48,604 bases of DNA, from the IMG/VR virus record IMGVR_UViG_3300047318_000447, positions 1-48,604 of that record. One strand, given 5' to 3'. Shown piece by piece: positions 1-6,130 of this stretch. Position numbers and translations under genes: made by a program. Origin of the DNA: a virus. Position 1 is the first letter of the stretch, and each line of letters starts with the position of its first letter. The notes below the pieces were generated by a model, which worked only from the letters and a program-made list of their open reading frames with translations, was not told where the DNA came from and ran no database searches.

Positions 1-2
1 CG

Positions 3-38
3 CGCGGCCGGACCACCCCCGCTGTCAGTGCCCGGTGA
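3..38 (+). CDS. 3' end of an upstream gene (partial)
   Basis: Frame 3 is open from the window edge to a TGA at 36-38, followed 30 nt later by a strong ribosome binding site and a new start. This fits the tail of a gene that begins outside the window. Only eleven codons are visible, so nothing can be said about function, and the other two frames are also open here. Confidence 0.25.
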   Translation, partial: RGRTTPAVSAR

Positions 39-67
39 CACAGTGGACGCCACGAGGAGGGGACACC

Positions 68-202
68 GTGCGCGCACACCGAACACCATCACTCCACGCT
101 GTCGACCGCCCGACCGCCCGCGGCTTCCAGCTCAAGGGCCTCGAAGGCGTCGCCGGCGACGATCCGACCCTGCCGACCCTCACCGCACCGGACGCCCCAT
201 GA
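68..202 (+). CDS. Small hypothetical protein, 44 aa
   Basis: A GTG start is preceded by GAGGAGGGG at good spacing, and the TGA stop overlaps the ATG of the next gene in the ATGA arrangement, which indicates translational coupling. The peptide is basic at its N-terminus and ends in a Pro/Asp-rich tail, with no recognisable domain. The strong ribosome binding site and the coupling are the evidence that it is real. Function unknown. Confidence 0.5.
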   Translation: MRAHRTPSLHAVDRPTARGFQLKGLEGVAGDDPTLPTLTAPDAP

Positions 203-408
203 CCGGGCAGCCTCAAGGCACGTTCACCACCGACCAGGTCGCCATCGTGCTGGGCATCTCCACCGCCGGCGTCCGCAAGCTCAAGGCCGCCGGCCGCATA
301 ACCCCCATCGGCGGCACCCCACGCCACCCGCTCTACTCCGCCGCCGTCATAGCCACCTACCAACAGCAGAAGACCGGCCCCGACCACGCCCGAAACCCGG
401 CGGTTTGA
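199..408 (+). CDS. Small helix-turn-helix DNA-binding protein
   Basis: A 69-residue protein. Residues about 8-50 read as a MerR/excisionase-type helix-turn-helix: a TTDQVAIVLGIS helix, then a turn and a second helix (STAGVRKLKAAGRI), then a short beta-wing region with conserved Gly/Pro and a Tyr. Its ATG overlaps the previous stop (ATGA). The stop codon overlaps the -35 of a candidate promoter that starts the next unit. Such proteins in phages act as excisionases or local regulators; which one cannot be told here. I chose the short start because the longer upstream frame lacks a ribosome binding site and overlaps the 44-aa gene. Confidence 0.65.
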   Translation: MTGQPQGTFTTDQVAIVLGISTAGVRKLKAAGRITPIGGTPRHPLYSAAVIATYQQQKTGPDHARNPAV

Positions 409-432
409 CCAAAACCGTGATCAGGGTACGAT
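405..432 (+). promoter_or_regulatory. Candidate vegetative promoter TTGACC-N16-TACGAT
   Basis: The -35 hexamer TTGACC (405-410) and the -10 hexamer TACGAT (427-432) are 16 nt apart, close to the main vegetative sigma consensus of Streptomyces (HrdB). Transcription would start near 439, read about 30 nt, meet the hairpin at 471-500 and then reach the gene at 523. Confidence 0.5.
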
Positions 433-470
433 GACAACGCCACTGCAACTGGCATGCCTTCTTCCCCTTG

Positions 471-500
471 AGCCCCGCAGGCCCTCCCGGCCGCGGGGCT
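471..500 (+). terminator. Leader hairpin / intrinsic terminator upstream of the gene at 523
   Basis: AGCCCCGC (471-478) pairs with GCGGGGCT (493-500), and inside it GGCC pairs with GGCC around a CTCCC loop. A short TTT follows. It lies between the promoter at 405-432 and the gene at 523, so it may attenuate that transcript as well as end transcription from upstream. It resembles the hairpins at 14895 and 23711. Confidence 0.6.
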
Positions 501-522
501 TTCGCGTTGCAGGGAGAAACCG

Positions 523-741
523 TTGAGCAAGCCTCAGTTCCTCGCACCGATGGCCGGCGCCGTCCAGTGGACCGGCCGCCCCCCGGGAACCCTCTGGCGC
601 TGGGCACACGAGGGCCGCATCACCCGCTACGGACACGGCCGCGGCAACGTCCGCTTCGACCTAGTCGAACTCGAACCCAAGGCCCACGACGGCACACCGT
701 GCCCCACCCCGAAGCGCCGCCCCCAGGCCCACGCGGCCTGA
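523..741 (+). CDS. Small winged-helix/MerR-like DNA-binding protein
   Basis: A 72-residue protein with a TTG start behind GGGAGA. Residues about 14-52 hold a helix-turn-helix followed by a wing (WTGRPPGTLWRWAHEGRI, then Tyr, Gly-His-Gly-Arg-Gly and a second strand), typical of MerR- or excisionase-like phage proteins. The tail is basic and rich in Pro and His. It is the second such protein in the first 750 bp. Likely a local regulator or packaging-linked DNA binder; the target is not evident. Confidence 0.6.
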   Translation: MSKPQFLAPMAGAVQWTGRPPGTLWRWAHEGRITRYGHGRGNVRFDLVELEPKAHDGTPCPTPKRRPQAHAA

Positions 742-763
742 CCCCTCACCACGGAGGCCGCCC

Positions 764-976
764 GTGCGCATCACCGTCACCTCCGGCGACCGCCAGGTCC
801 ACATCGCCGTCAAGGGCAGCTCCGGCAAGAAACTCCGCAAAGCCGAACGCACCGCAAGGCGCCTCCTCGACGCGGGCCCCAAGCCCACCGAGGACAACCT
901 GCCCTTCGGCTTCGCCGTCGGCGCTGACACCGAACGCGCCGACCGCCACCCCCCACGCGAGCACGAAGCCGAATAG
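764..976 (+). CDS. Hypothetical protein, 70 aa
   Basis: The GTG start sits behind GGAGG. The N-terminal half reads as a short beta strand pair (MRITVTSGDRQVHIAVKG) followed by a basic helix, and the C-terminus is charged and disordered. There is no recognised family. It lies between the small DNA-binding gene and a pair of strong hairpins, so it is probably the last gene of the short unit that begins at 523. Confidence 0.5.
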   Translation: MRITVTSGDRQVHIAVKGSSGKKLRKAERTARRLLDAGPKPTEDNLPFGFAVGADTERADRHPPREHEAE

Positions 977-1024
977 CCCCTCACCCAGACACCCCGCCGG
1001 CGACCTCGACCGCCAGCGGGGCCC

Positions 1025-1102
1025 GCGCGCCCCGGAGCTAACGCCCGGGCGCGCCACCCACGCCTGCCCGGACCGCTCTGAGGGGGGCAGGTCCGGGCAG
1101 GC
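1025..1102 (+). terminator. Tandem strong hairpins (double terminator or structured leader)
   Basis: Two consecutive GC-rich inverted repeats. GCGCGCCC at 1025-1032 pairs with GGGCGCGC at 1047-1054. A perfect 13-bp arm at 1062-1074 (GCCTGCCCGGACC) pairs with 1090-1102 around a 15-nt loop. Neither has a U-tract, as is common for Streptomyces terminators. They separate the unit ending at 976 from the gene starting at 1131. Confidence 0.55.
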
Positions 1103-1130
1103 CACCCCTCACCCACCCGGGAGCAGCACC

Positions 1131-2300
1131 GTGCACGCCTTCTCCGTCGACTACCGCAAGGACGAGCCCAACCCCACCGCCCGCGTCGACCGCGGCTTCT
1201 GGCTCCGCGACCTGCCACGGCCCGCCGTCCTGTGCCGGCTCCTCGGACACAAGCCCGTCGTCGACGGCACCGCCGCCACCTACAACATGGCCGGCAGCCG
1301 CTGGGTGTGCTGCGACCGCTGCGGCACCCGCCCCGACCCGCAAGGCCACCTCGACCCCGCGGTATGGGACATCGGCGACCGCTACACCGGCCCGCACGGC
1401 CCGGCACGGCAGTACCCGAAGGCCCGCAGCACCCCCGAAGAGACCGTCGCCGCCGTCGCCTCCTACGTCCACCCGCCCATCCCCGGACCGTGGAGCCGCA
1501 AGCTCACCTGGACCCTGGGCGGACAGGCCATCCTCGGCCGCTCCCACCCCGGCTGGTCCGCCGAGATCAAGGTCGGAAACCGCGCGAGCGAGCACACCCT
1601 CGCCGCCCACATCCACCTCCACCCCTTCGGCGCCCTCTACCTCCACACCGAGAAGCTCGGCACCTGGCTCCAGCGCCGCCTCAACCCCACCGGCTACGAC
1701 TCCCGCGTCACCGGAATCGCCACCCAGTTCGGCGGCATCGACTGGAACCTCTGGGCCAACCGCAACGAACGCTCCCGCACCGCCCCGTGGTGGATGCACG
1801 GCACCATCAAGCTCGACCCCCGCGACAAGCTCCTCGGCCGCCTCCGCTACGACTACGACGACACCGGCGACAAGGTCACCGCGATGGTCCGCCTGCCCCA
1901 CGGCGACGACCACACCGTCACCCTCCAGCTCCAACGCTGCACCTACGGCCGCAACCGCCGCCGCTTCCACTCCTGGACCGTCGACTGGACATGCCAGGAC
2001 GGCATCACCACCAGGCCCTACTGCGGCGACGTCTACGGCTCAGGAGTCACAGTCAGCCAAGCCGCCGTCGACAACAACACCTGGCCCACGGAAGCCGCAG
2101 CCGCCATCACCCTCCAGATCACCGAGATGCGCAGCCGCTCCGCCATGCGCCACCTGCCAGGCACCGAGGAACCTGCCGATCCGCAGCCCGTACGAGCCGA
2201 GACCACCAGCCGCGTCCTCAACGACAGCAGCCGCGACCTCCAGGCCACCGACAGCGCAGCCCCGGCCGAGACACCAAGCGAACCCCGGAGGACCACGTGA
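1131..2300 (+). CDS. Hypothetical phage protein, 389 aa, with N-terminal Cys/His cluster
   Basis: The start is GTG at 1131 behind GGGAG; earlier in-frame codons run through the hairpins and small genes and are rejected. The N-terminal 70 residues carry CRLLGHK and WVCCDRCG, a likely zinc site. The middle is rich in Trp, His and Tyr and alternating hydrophobics, suggesting a beta-rich globular domain, and the last 60 residues look disordered. The stop overlaps the GTG of the SGNH hydrolase gene (GTGA), so the two are co-translated. I recognise no family; a structural or virion-associated role is only suggested by position. Confidence 0.6.
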   Translation: MHAFSVDYRKDEPNPTARVDRGFWLRDLPRPAVLCRLLGHKPVVDGTAATYNMAGSRWVCCDRCGTRPDPQGHLDPAVWDIGDRYTGPHGPARQYPKARSTPEETVAAVASYVHPPIPGPWSRKLTWTLGGQAILGRSHPGWSAEIKVGNRASEHTLAAHIHLHPFGALYLHTEKLGTWLQRRLNPTGYDSRVTGIATQFGGIDWNLWANRNERSRTAPWWMHGTIKLDPRDKLLGRLRYDYDDTGDKVTAMVRLPHGDDHTVTLQLQRCTYGRNRRRFHSWTVDWTCQDGITTRPYCGDVYGSGVTVSQAAVDNNTWPTEAAAAITLQITEMRSRSAMRHLPGTEEPADPQPVRAETTSRVLNDSSRDLQATDSAAPAETPSEPRRTT

Positions 2301-3085
2301 CCACCCCGTACGGCCCGTACGGCCTCTACAGCCCGGCCACCTCCCAAGCCATCACCGCCGGCGGCTCCGACGAGGGATGGGTCGAGAGAACCGGCGTCGG
2401 CTGGGACGGGCCCGTCGCCGCCTACAACAACAGGGTCACCGAGGAACGCGCCAACCTCATCGCCCTCGACCTGCGCGACAACATCGCCGCCCTGCGCCGC
2501 GACCTTGGCATCCCGCCCATCGGCACCGTCCGCATCCTCGCCGTCGGCGACTCCATCACCGCCGGCTACGGCAGCCTCGACGGCGGCGGCTACCAGGCCT
2601 GGCTCACCGACCTCCTCGCGCGCCGCCACATCACCACCCAGATCACCACCGTCGCCCAAGGCAGCCGCACCCTGCGGTACATGGCGCCCCTCGCCCTCGC
2701 CGCCCTGCCCACCGCCCGACCCGACATCGTGCTGCTCAACATCGGCACCAACGACGCGAACCAGAACGACATGGTCGACTGGCAGAACCGCCTCGACACC
2801 TTCATCGGCCAGATCCTCGCCAGTAGCTCGACCGTCCGCGTTGCCGTCGCCCGCATCGCCATCTCCCGCCCCGAGGCCCTCGCCGCCGCCGAGGCCACCG
2901 TCAACACCCTCGTCGACGCCGTCGTCGCAGCCCGCCGGGCCTCCGGCCGCGTCGTCTCCGCTGACATGACCGTCGTCCCCCAGCAGTGGAACGACATCGA
3001 AGGCATCCACCCGATCGACCCCGGCTACCTGCGCATGGCCCAGCAGTGGGTCGCCGCCATCAACCCCTGGCTGCCCACCACCTGA
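2297..3085 (+). CDS. SGNH/GDSL-type hydrolase
   Basis: A 262-residue protein. The SGNH blocks are visible: block I AVGDSITAGYG with catalytic Ser86, block II around QGSRTLRY with the oxyanion Gly, block III NIGTND at 148-153 with Asn152, and block V near WNDIEGIHP with His238. The acid is Glu235 or Asp233 rather than the usual Asp three residues before His. Known SGNH enzymes hydrolyse esters of sugars, lipids or cell-wall polymers. It is co-translated with the preceding gene (GTGA overlap) and lies left of the packaging genes. It may modify host surface polymers as a virion or late protein; the substrate is unknown. There is no clear signal peptide; the first 70 residues are a non-catalytic extension. 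Confidence 0.8.
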   Translation: MTTPYGPYGLYSPATSQAITAGGSDEGWVERTGVGWDGPVAAYNNRVTEERANLIALDLRDNIAALRRDLGIPPIGTVRILAVGDSITAGYGSLDGGGYQAWLTDLLARRHITTQITTVAQGSRTLRYMAPLALAALPTARPDIVLLNIGTNDANQNDMVDWQNRLDTFIGQILASSSTVRVAVARIAISRPEALAAAEATVNTLVDAVVAARRASGRVVSADMTVVPQQWNDIEGIHPIDPGYLRMAQQWVAAINPWLPTT

Positions 3086-3101
3086 CCTGGAGGTGACCGC
3101 G

Positions 3102-3461
3102 ATGGCCCGACGCCGCGCCCTCACCATCTGCAACGTCCCCCGCTGCCCTGAATACACCGACAGCGGACGCTGCGAGGATCACCGCCGCGAAGCCGACCAA
3201 CGCCGCGGCACCGCAGCACAACGCGGCTACAGCGGCCCCGACTGGGCTCGGGCCCGCGCCGCCGTCCTCGCCCGCGACCCCCAGTGCGTCCTCGGCTGCG
3301 GCCGGCCCTCCACCGTCGCCGACCACTGGCCCACCAGCCGCCGCGATCTCCTCGCCGCAGGAGTCACCAACCCCGACGCCCCCGAACGCATGCGCGGCGT
3401 CTGCCGCCCCTGCCACAGCACCGAAACGGCACACCACCAACCCGGCGGCTGGAACACCTGA
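3102..3461 (+). CDS. HNH endonuclease
   Basis: A 119-residue protein starting at ATG 3102 behind GGAGGTG; a GTG at 3093 falls inside that binding site and is less likely. Zinc ligands are suggested by Cys62/Cys66 and CRPCH at 101-105. The HNH core has Asp74-His75, Asn90 and the terminal His pair. Small HNH proteins next to terminase genes in cos-type phages help the terminase cut the concatemer; a second HNH gene lies nearer to the terminase. Its C-terminal 12 residues (ETAHHQPGGWNT) recur exactly at the end of the unrelated gene at 3747-4013. Confidence 0.8.
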   Translation: MARRRALTICNVPRCPEYTDSGRCEDHRREADQRRGTAAQRGYSGPDWARARAAVLARDPQCVLGCGRPSTVADHWPTSRRDLLAAGVTNPDAPERMRGVCRPCHSTETAHHQPGGWNT

Positions 3462-3519
3462 ACCACCGGAACCAAGCCCCCCTCACCCAGGGCCGACACA
3501 GGGCCGGAGAGCACACACG

Positions 3520-3750
3520 ATGACCACGACCTACCGCCGCCTCGCCGAGGTCTCCCTCGAAGAGGCAATCAGCCAACTCCGTCAGCTGCCGCCCGGCAGG
3601 GTCCGCACCGACGAGATGCTGGCCTGCTCCGCCAACGTCCAGGCCCGCGCCACCATCGGCCTCATCCAGGCCCTCCTCTACCTCGGCGACGTCCTCCAGC
3701 AGAACGCCAACGGCCACACGGCGGCGCAGTCCGGCGAGACACAGACATGA
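3520..3750 (+). CDS. Hypothetical helical protein, 76 aa
   Basis: ATG behind GGAGAG. The sequence is predicted largely helical (SLEEAISQLRQL, then a long helix ATIGLIQALLYLGDVLQQ), with no cysteines or signal peptide. Its stop overlaps the next ATG (ATGA). It belongs to the coupled run of six small genes between the two HNH genes. Function unknown. Confidence 0.55.
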   Translation: MTTTYRRLAEVSLEEAISQLRQLPPGRVRTDEMLACSANVQARATIGLIQALLYLGDVLQQNANGHTAAQSGETQT

Positions 3751-4013
3751 CCGGTGAGCCCATCATCTGGGTGGACCCCGACCGCCTGCCCGACGGATGT
3801 GCACTGCCACCACGGACAACCACACGGCACACCGTGCTGATCCAGCCGGCGCCGGACGGCGGCATCATGATCACCGAAGAGCACGAGTGGTTGCCGGAGG
3901 AATGGCGCACTCTGCTTGCCGCCTTGCCCAAGCCCCTCGCCAACCTGATGACCTGGACGACAGCCAACGAGGCCGAGACCGCACACCACCAGCCCGGAGG
4001 GTGGAACACGTGA
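3747..4013 (+). CDS. Hypothetical protein with an HNH-like C-terminal tail
   Basis: An 88-residue protein, start coupled by ATGA. The first 75 residues have no nuclease motif; they resemble a small alpha/beta protein with a conserved EEHEWLPEEW stretch. The last 12 residues, ETAHHQPGGWNT, are identical to the end of the HNH nuclease at 3102-3461. The DNA matches at about 35 of 41 positions by my count, and most differences fall at third codon positions. This looks like a duplicated 3' segment fused to another gene. The Cys-rich HNH core is absent, so nuclease activity is not expected. Confidence 0.6.
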   Translation: MTGEPIIWVDPDRLPDGCALPPRTTTRHTVLIQPAPDGGIMITEEHEWLPEEWRTLLAALPKPLANLMTWTTANEAETAHHQPGGWNT

Positions 4014-4243
4014 CCTGGATCGGATACACCGCAAGCGTGCTGACACTGCTCTTCGGCACCGGCACGATCATCTTCATGGTCATCAACGGCAGACGAGTCA
4101 GACAACTCGACGCCCGCACCGCAGCCACCGTGCTTGAGACCGTGGAGACGCTGCGCGAGACCGCCCGGATCCAGGCCGAGACCAGGCGCATCCTCACCGA
4201 GAAGACCAGCGAGTACATCGGCCTCACGGACGTGAGGAAATGA
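4010..4243 (+). CDS. Small membrane protein with coiled coil
   Basis: A 77-residue protein, GTG start coupled to the previous stop (GTGA). Residues 3-26 form one hydrophobic segment, followed by Asn-Gly-Arg-Arg and then a charged heptad-like helix of about 45 residues (LDARTAATVLETVETLRE and onward). This is a single-span protein with a cytoplasmic or periplasmic coiled coil. Similar small phage proteins exist in lysis and superinfection contexts, but the position here, far from the endolysin, gives no specific role. Confidence 0.55.
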   Translation: MTWIGYTASVLTLLFGTGTIIFMVINGRRVRQLDARTAATVLETVETLRETARIQAETRRILTEKTSEYIGLTDVRK

Positions 4244-4623
4244 GCAGCCAGGTCCTGATGGACATCACGCCCGAGCACACCGACCGCCACCGCTACACCC
4301 TGCTGCAGTGGATCGAGGCCAACGGCATCGACCCGAAGCTGGTACCGATCGATCAGCCGATCACCGTCGAGCAGGTCGACGGCCGCACCGTCATCTGCTA
4401 CCGCGAGATCCAGCTCTCCTCCGAGGGCCGCCACCTGCTCGACCCAGAGCACCCCTGCCAGGTGCTGACCGTGAGCCGGACCACCGACCAGCGCGTCGCT
4501 CTCATCACCGTCGCAGTCGAGCAGCTGCTGGCCGATGTTGCCACCGCTGCCTATGCGCACGCACACCCGATGCACTGGGTGGCCGGACCCGCCACTTCCG
4601 ACACCGCAGGTACGGACACGTGA
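4240..4623 (+). CDS. Hypothetical protein, 127 aa
   Basis: The ATG overlaps the preceding stop (ATGA). The first 85 residues look like a compact alpha/beta fold (WIEANGIDPKLVPID, then beta strands ITVEQVDGRTVICYREI). The C-terminal part is a helix followed by a flexible tail. The layout, a residue-numbered strand pair after an Ile-Asp-Pro turn, is typical of small actinophage proteins of unknown function. Its stop overlaps the next GTG. Confidence 0.55.
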   Translation: MSSQVLMDITPEHTDRHRYTLLQWIEANGIDPKLVPIDQPITVEQVDGRTVICYREIQLSSEGRHLLDPEHPCQVLTVSRTTDQRVALITVAVEQLLADVATAAYAHAHPMHWVAGPATSDTAGTDT

Positions 4624-4853
4624 GCGGGAACAGCGAGCAACCCCGACAGCGGCCCGCCACCCCGTACGTCTTCCGCCCGGGCTTCCGAGGCTGGCTGCAC
4701 CGCCTGGCCACCGAACCACGCGACACCATCTACGGCACAACAGGACGTGCGCTCTGCCGGGCCGGCCATCACAACGCCGCGTGCGACGGACAGCCAGGCC
4801 ACCGCTACCCGCCCTGCACGTGCCTGCTCAGCCGGATCCACCAGCGCCTGTAG
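4620..4853 (+). CDS. Hypothetical Cys/His-rich protein, 77 aa
   Basis: GTG start coupled by GTGA. The C-terminal half has C-R-A-G-H-H, C-D-G, and PPCTCLLSRIH, a spacing that could hold a zinc ion. The N-terminal half is Pro/Arg-rich. It is the last of the small coupled run before the second HNH gene. Function unknown. Confidence 0.45.
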   Translation: MSGNSEQPRQRPATPYVFRPGFRGWLHRLATEPRDTIYGTTGRALCRAGHHNAACDGQPGHRYPPCTCLLSRIHQRL

Positions 4854-4906
4854 ACCCAGCCCCTGCCACTGCACCCCAGCACCTGGCCACAGCAGGGGAG
4901 GCGAGC

Positions 4907-5476
4907 ATGCCGACCCGCACAGCAGCACCCACCACCTGCACCCAGCCAGGCTGCACCGCCAGACACCGAGCACGCGGCCTGTGCAGCACCCACTACAACC
5001 AGCGCCACCAGCCAGCCAGGCACACAGCCAGACCCACCGCATGCACCATCTGCGGCACACCCATACAACGCCCGACCAAGGCCGACCGACGCCACGTCTG
5101 CTCCACCACCTGCCGCACCCAGCTGCAGCACGGACCAGACGCAGGCCACAGCCACCGCTACAGCTGGGCCCGCACCGCAGCGCTCCGAGCCAGAGCAGCA
5201 GGCGCCACCATCGTCCAGGTGTACGGCCGCCTGGACGTCTTCATAAGGGACGACTGGACCTGCTACCTCTGCGGCCAACCCACCGACCCCGGCGCCTCGC
5301 CCTTCGCCCCCTCCAGCCCCACCGTGGACCACGTGGTGCCGCTGTCCAGGGGAGGCGAGCACAGCATGGCCAACGCCCGCACCGCATGCCTGAGCTGCAA
5401 CAGCGCCAAGCACGCCGACCTGATCACGCCTCTGGTCACTGCCCGTAGCCAACAGGCCGGCACCCCAGGGGGGTGA
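4907..5476 (+). CDS. HNH endonuclease adjacent to terminase
   Basis: A 189-residue protein, ATG behind GGGGAGG. The N-terminal 75 residues carry extra zinc-finger-like pairs (CTICG at 46-50, CSTTC at 65-69). The HNH domain follows: C119-x2-C122, DH at 141-142, Asn156, C161-x2-C164-Asn165 and His168, the classical Zn-stabilised beta-beta-alpha-metal nuclease. Established work on cos phages shows that HNH proteins next to terminase subunits stimulate cos cleavage. Gene order here (HNH, gap, small terminase, large terminase) fits that role. Homing activity is an alternative. Confidence 0.85.
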   Translation: MPTRTAAPTTCTQPGCTARHRARGLCSTHYNQRHQPARHTARPTACTICGTPIQRPTKADRRHVCSTTCRTQLQHGPDAGHSHRYSWARTAALRARAAGATIVQVYGRLDVFIRDDWTCYLCGQPTDPGASPFAPSSPTVDHVVPLSRGGEHSMANARTACLSCNSAKHADLITPLVTARSQQAGTPGG

Positions 5477-5638
5477 CCCCCTCCCCCCGCCAGCACCAGG
5501 ACCGCGGGGGAGGCATCTCCCTGTGTGTACGGGTCTGGTAACCCCAGGGGCCGCCCCGACCAACACACAGCGTGACCCGCCGCCGGCCGCAACGGCCGGC
5601 GCTGACGTGCCGCAACGGCACCGAGGAGAGTGATCACC
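5477..5638 (+). other. Intergenic hairpin cluster before the terminase genes; candidate cos region
   Basis: No gene. Three hairpins lie in 145 bp: CCTCCCCC...GCGGGGGAGG (5480-5513, one bulged C), CGCCGGCC-GCAAC-GGCCGGCG (5581-5601) and GTGCCG-CAA-CGGCAC (5607-5621), the last just before the ribosome binding site GAGGAGAG. Position between an HNH gene and the terminase genes is where many actinophages place their cos site, but no cut site can be read directly. The hairpins may instead only end or delay transcription. Confidence 0.4.
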
Positions 5639-6130
5639 ATGGGCGGAGTGGGCCCGGCCCCCAAGCCCGACAACGAACGCCGCCGGCGCAACGCCACCGT
5701 GGCCATGACCCAACTGCCCGCCGAGGGACGACAGGGCACCGCGCCCCGCTTCCCGATCCTGCCCTACATGAACGACGACTCCCCGGGCCTCGAGGACCTG
5801 ATCCGTGACCGCGAGGCCAAGCTGTGGGTCGAACTCTGGGCCACCCCGCAGGCCGTCATGTGGGAGCGCACGCACTCCGAGCTGACCGTCGCCCGCTTCA
5901 CCCGCTTCTCCGTCCTCGCCGAGACCGGCAACCTCAAGGCCGCCACCGAGGCCCGCCAGCTCGAGGACCGCCTCGGCCTCAACCCCCAGGCGATGCTCCG
6001 ACTGCGCTGGCAGGTCGCCGCCGACGAGGTCGCCGACCAACGCGAGGAGCGCACCCAGCGCACCCGGGCCGCGGGCAGCGCCCGCAGCCGGCTCAAGGTG
6101 GTCGACACCAAGGCGGCAGGGGCCGGCTGA
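5639..6130 (+). CDS. Terminase small subunit
   Basis: A 163-residue protein, start ATG 5639 with GAGGAGAG upstream (a GTG at 5630 lies inside that binding site). The N-terminal basic segment (GPAPKPDNERRRRNAT) and following ELWATPQAVMWE and helical pair match the P27-like small terminases common in actinophages. It binds the packaging initiation site and loads the large subunit. The C-terminal tail is basic. The stop overlaps the ATG of the large subunit (TGATG), as expected for a co-translated terminase pair. Confidence 0.8.
   Translation: MGGVGPAPKPDNERRRRNATVAMTQLPAEGRQGTAPRFPILPYMNDDSPGLEDLIRDREAKLWVELWATPQAVMWERTHSELTVARFTRFSVLAETGNLKAATEARQLEDRLGLNPQAMLRLRWQVAADEVADQREERTQRTRAAGSARSRLKVVDTKAAGAG

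Noticed and set aside
1038-1970. Long minus-strand open frames opposite the late genes
   Set aside because: High GC leaves long antisense frames open throughout; they lack ribosome binding sites and have Gly/Ala/Val- or Arg-rich compositions typical of shadows.
4010-4243. Holin in the left-end small membrane gene
   Set aside because: It is far from the endolysin, has one span plus coiled coil, and three better candidates lie directly after the endolysin.
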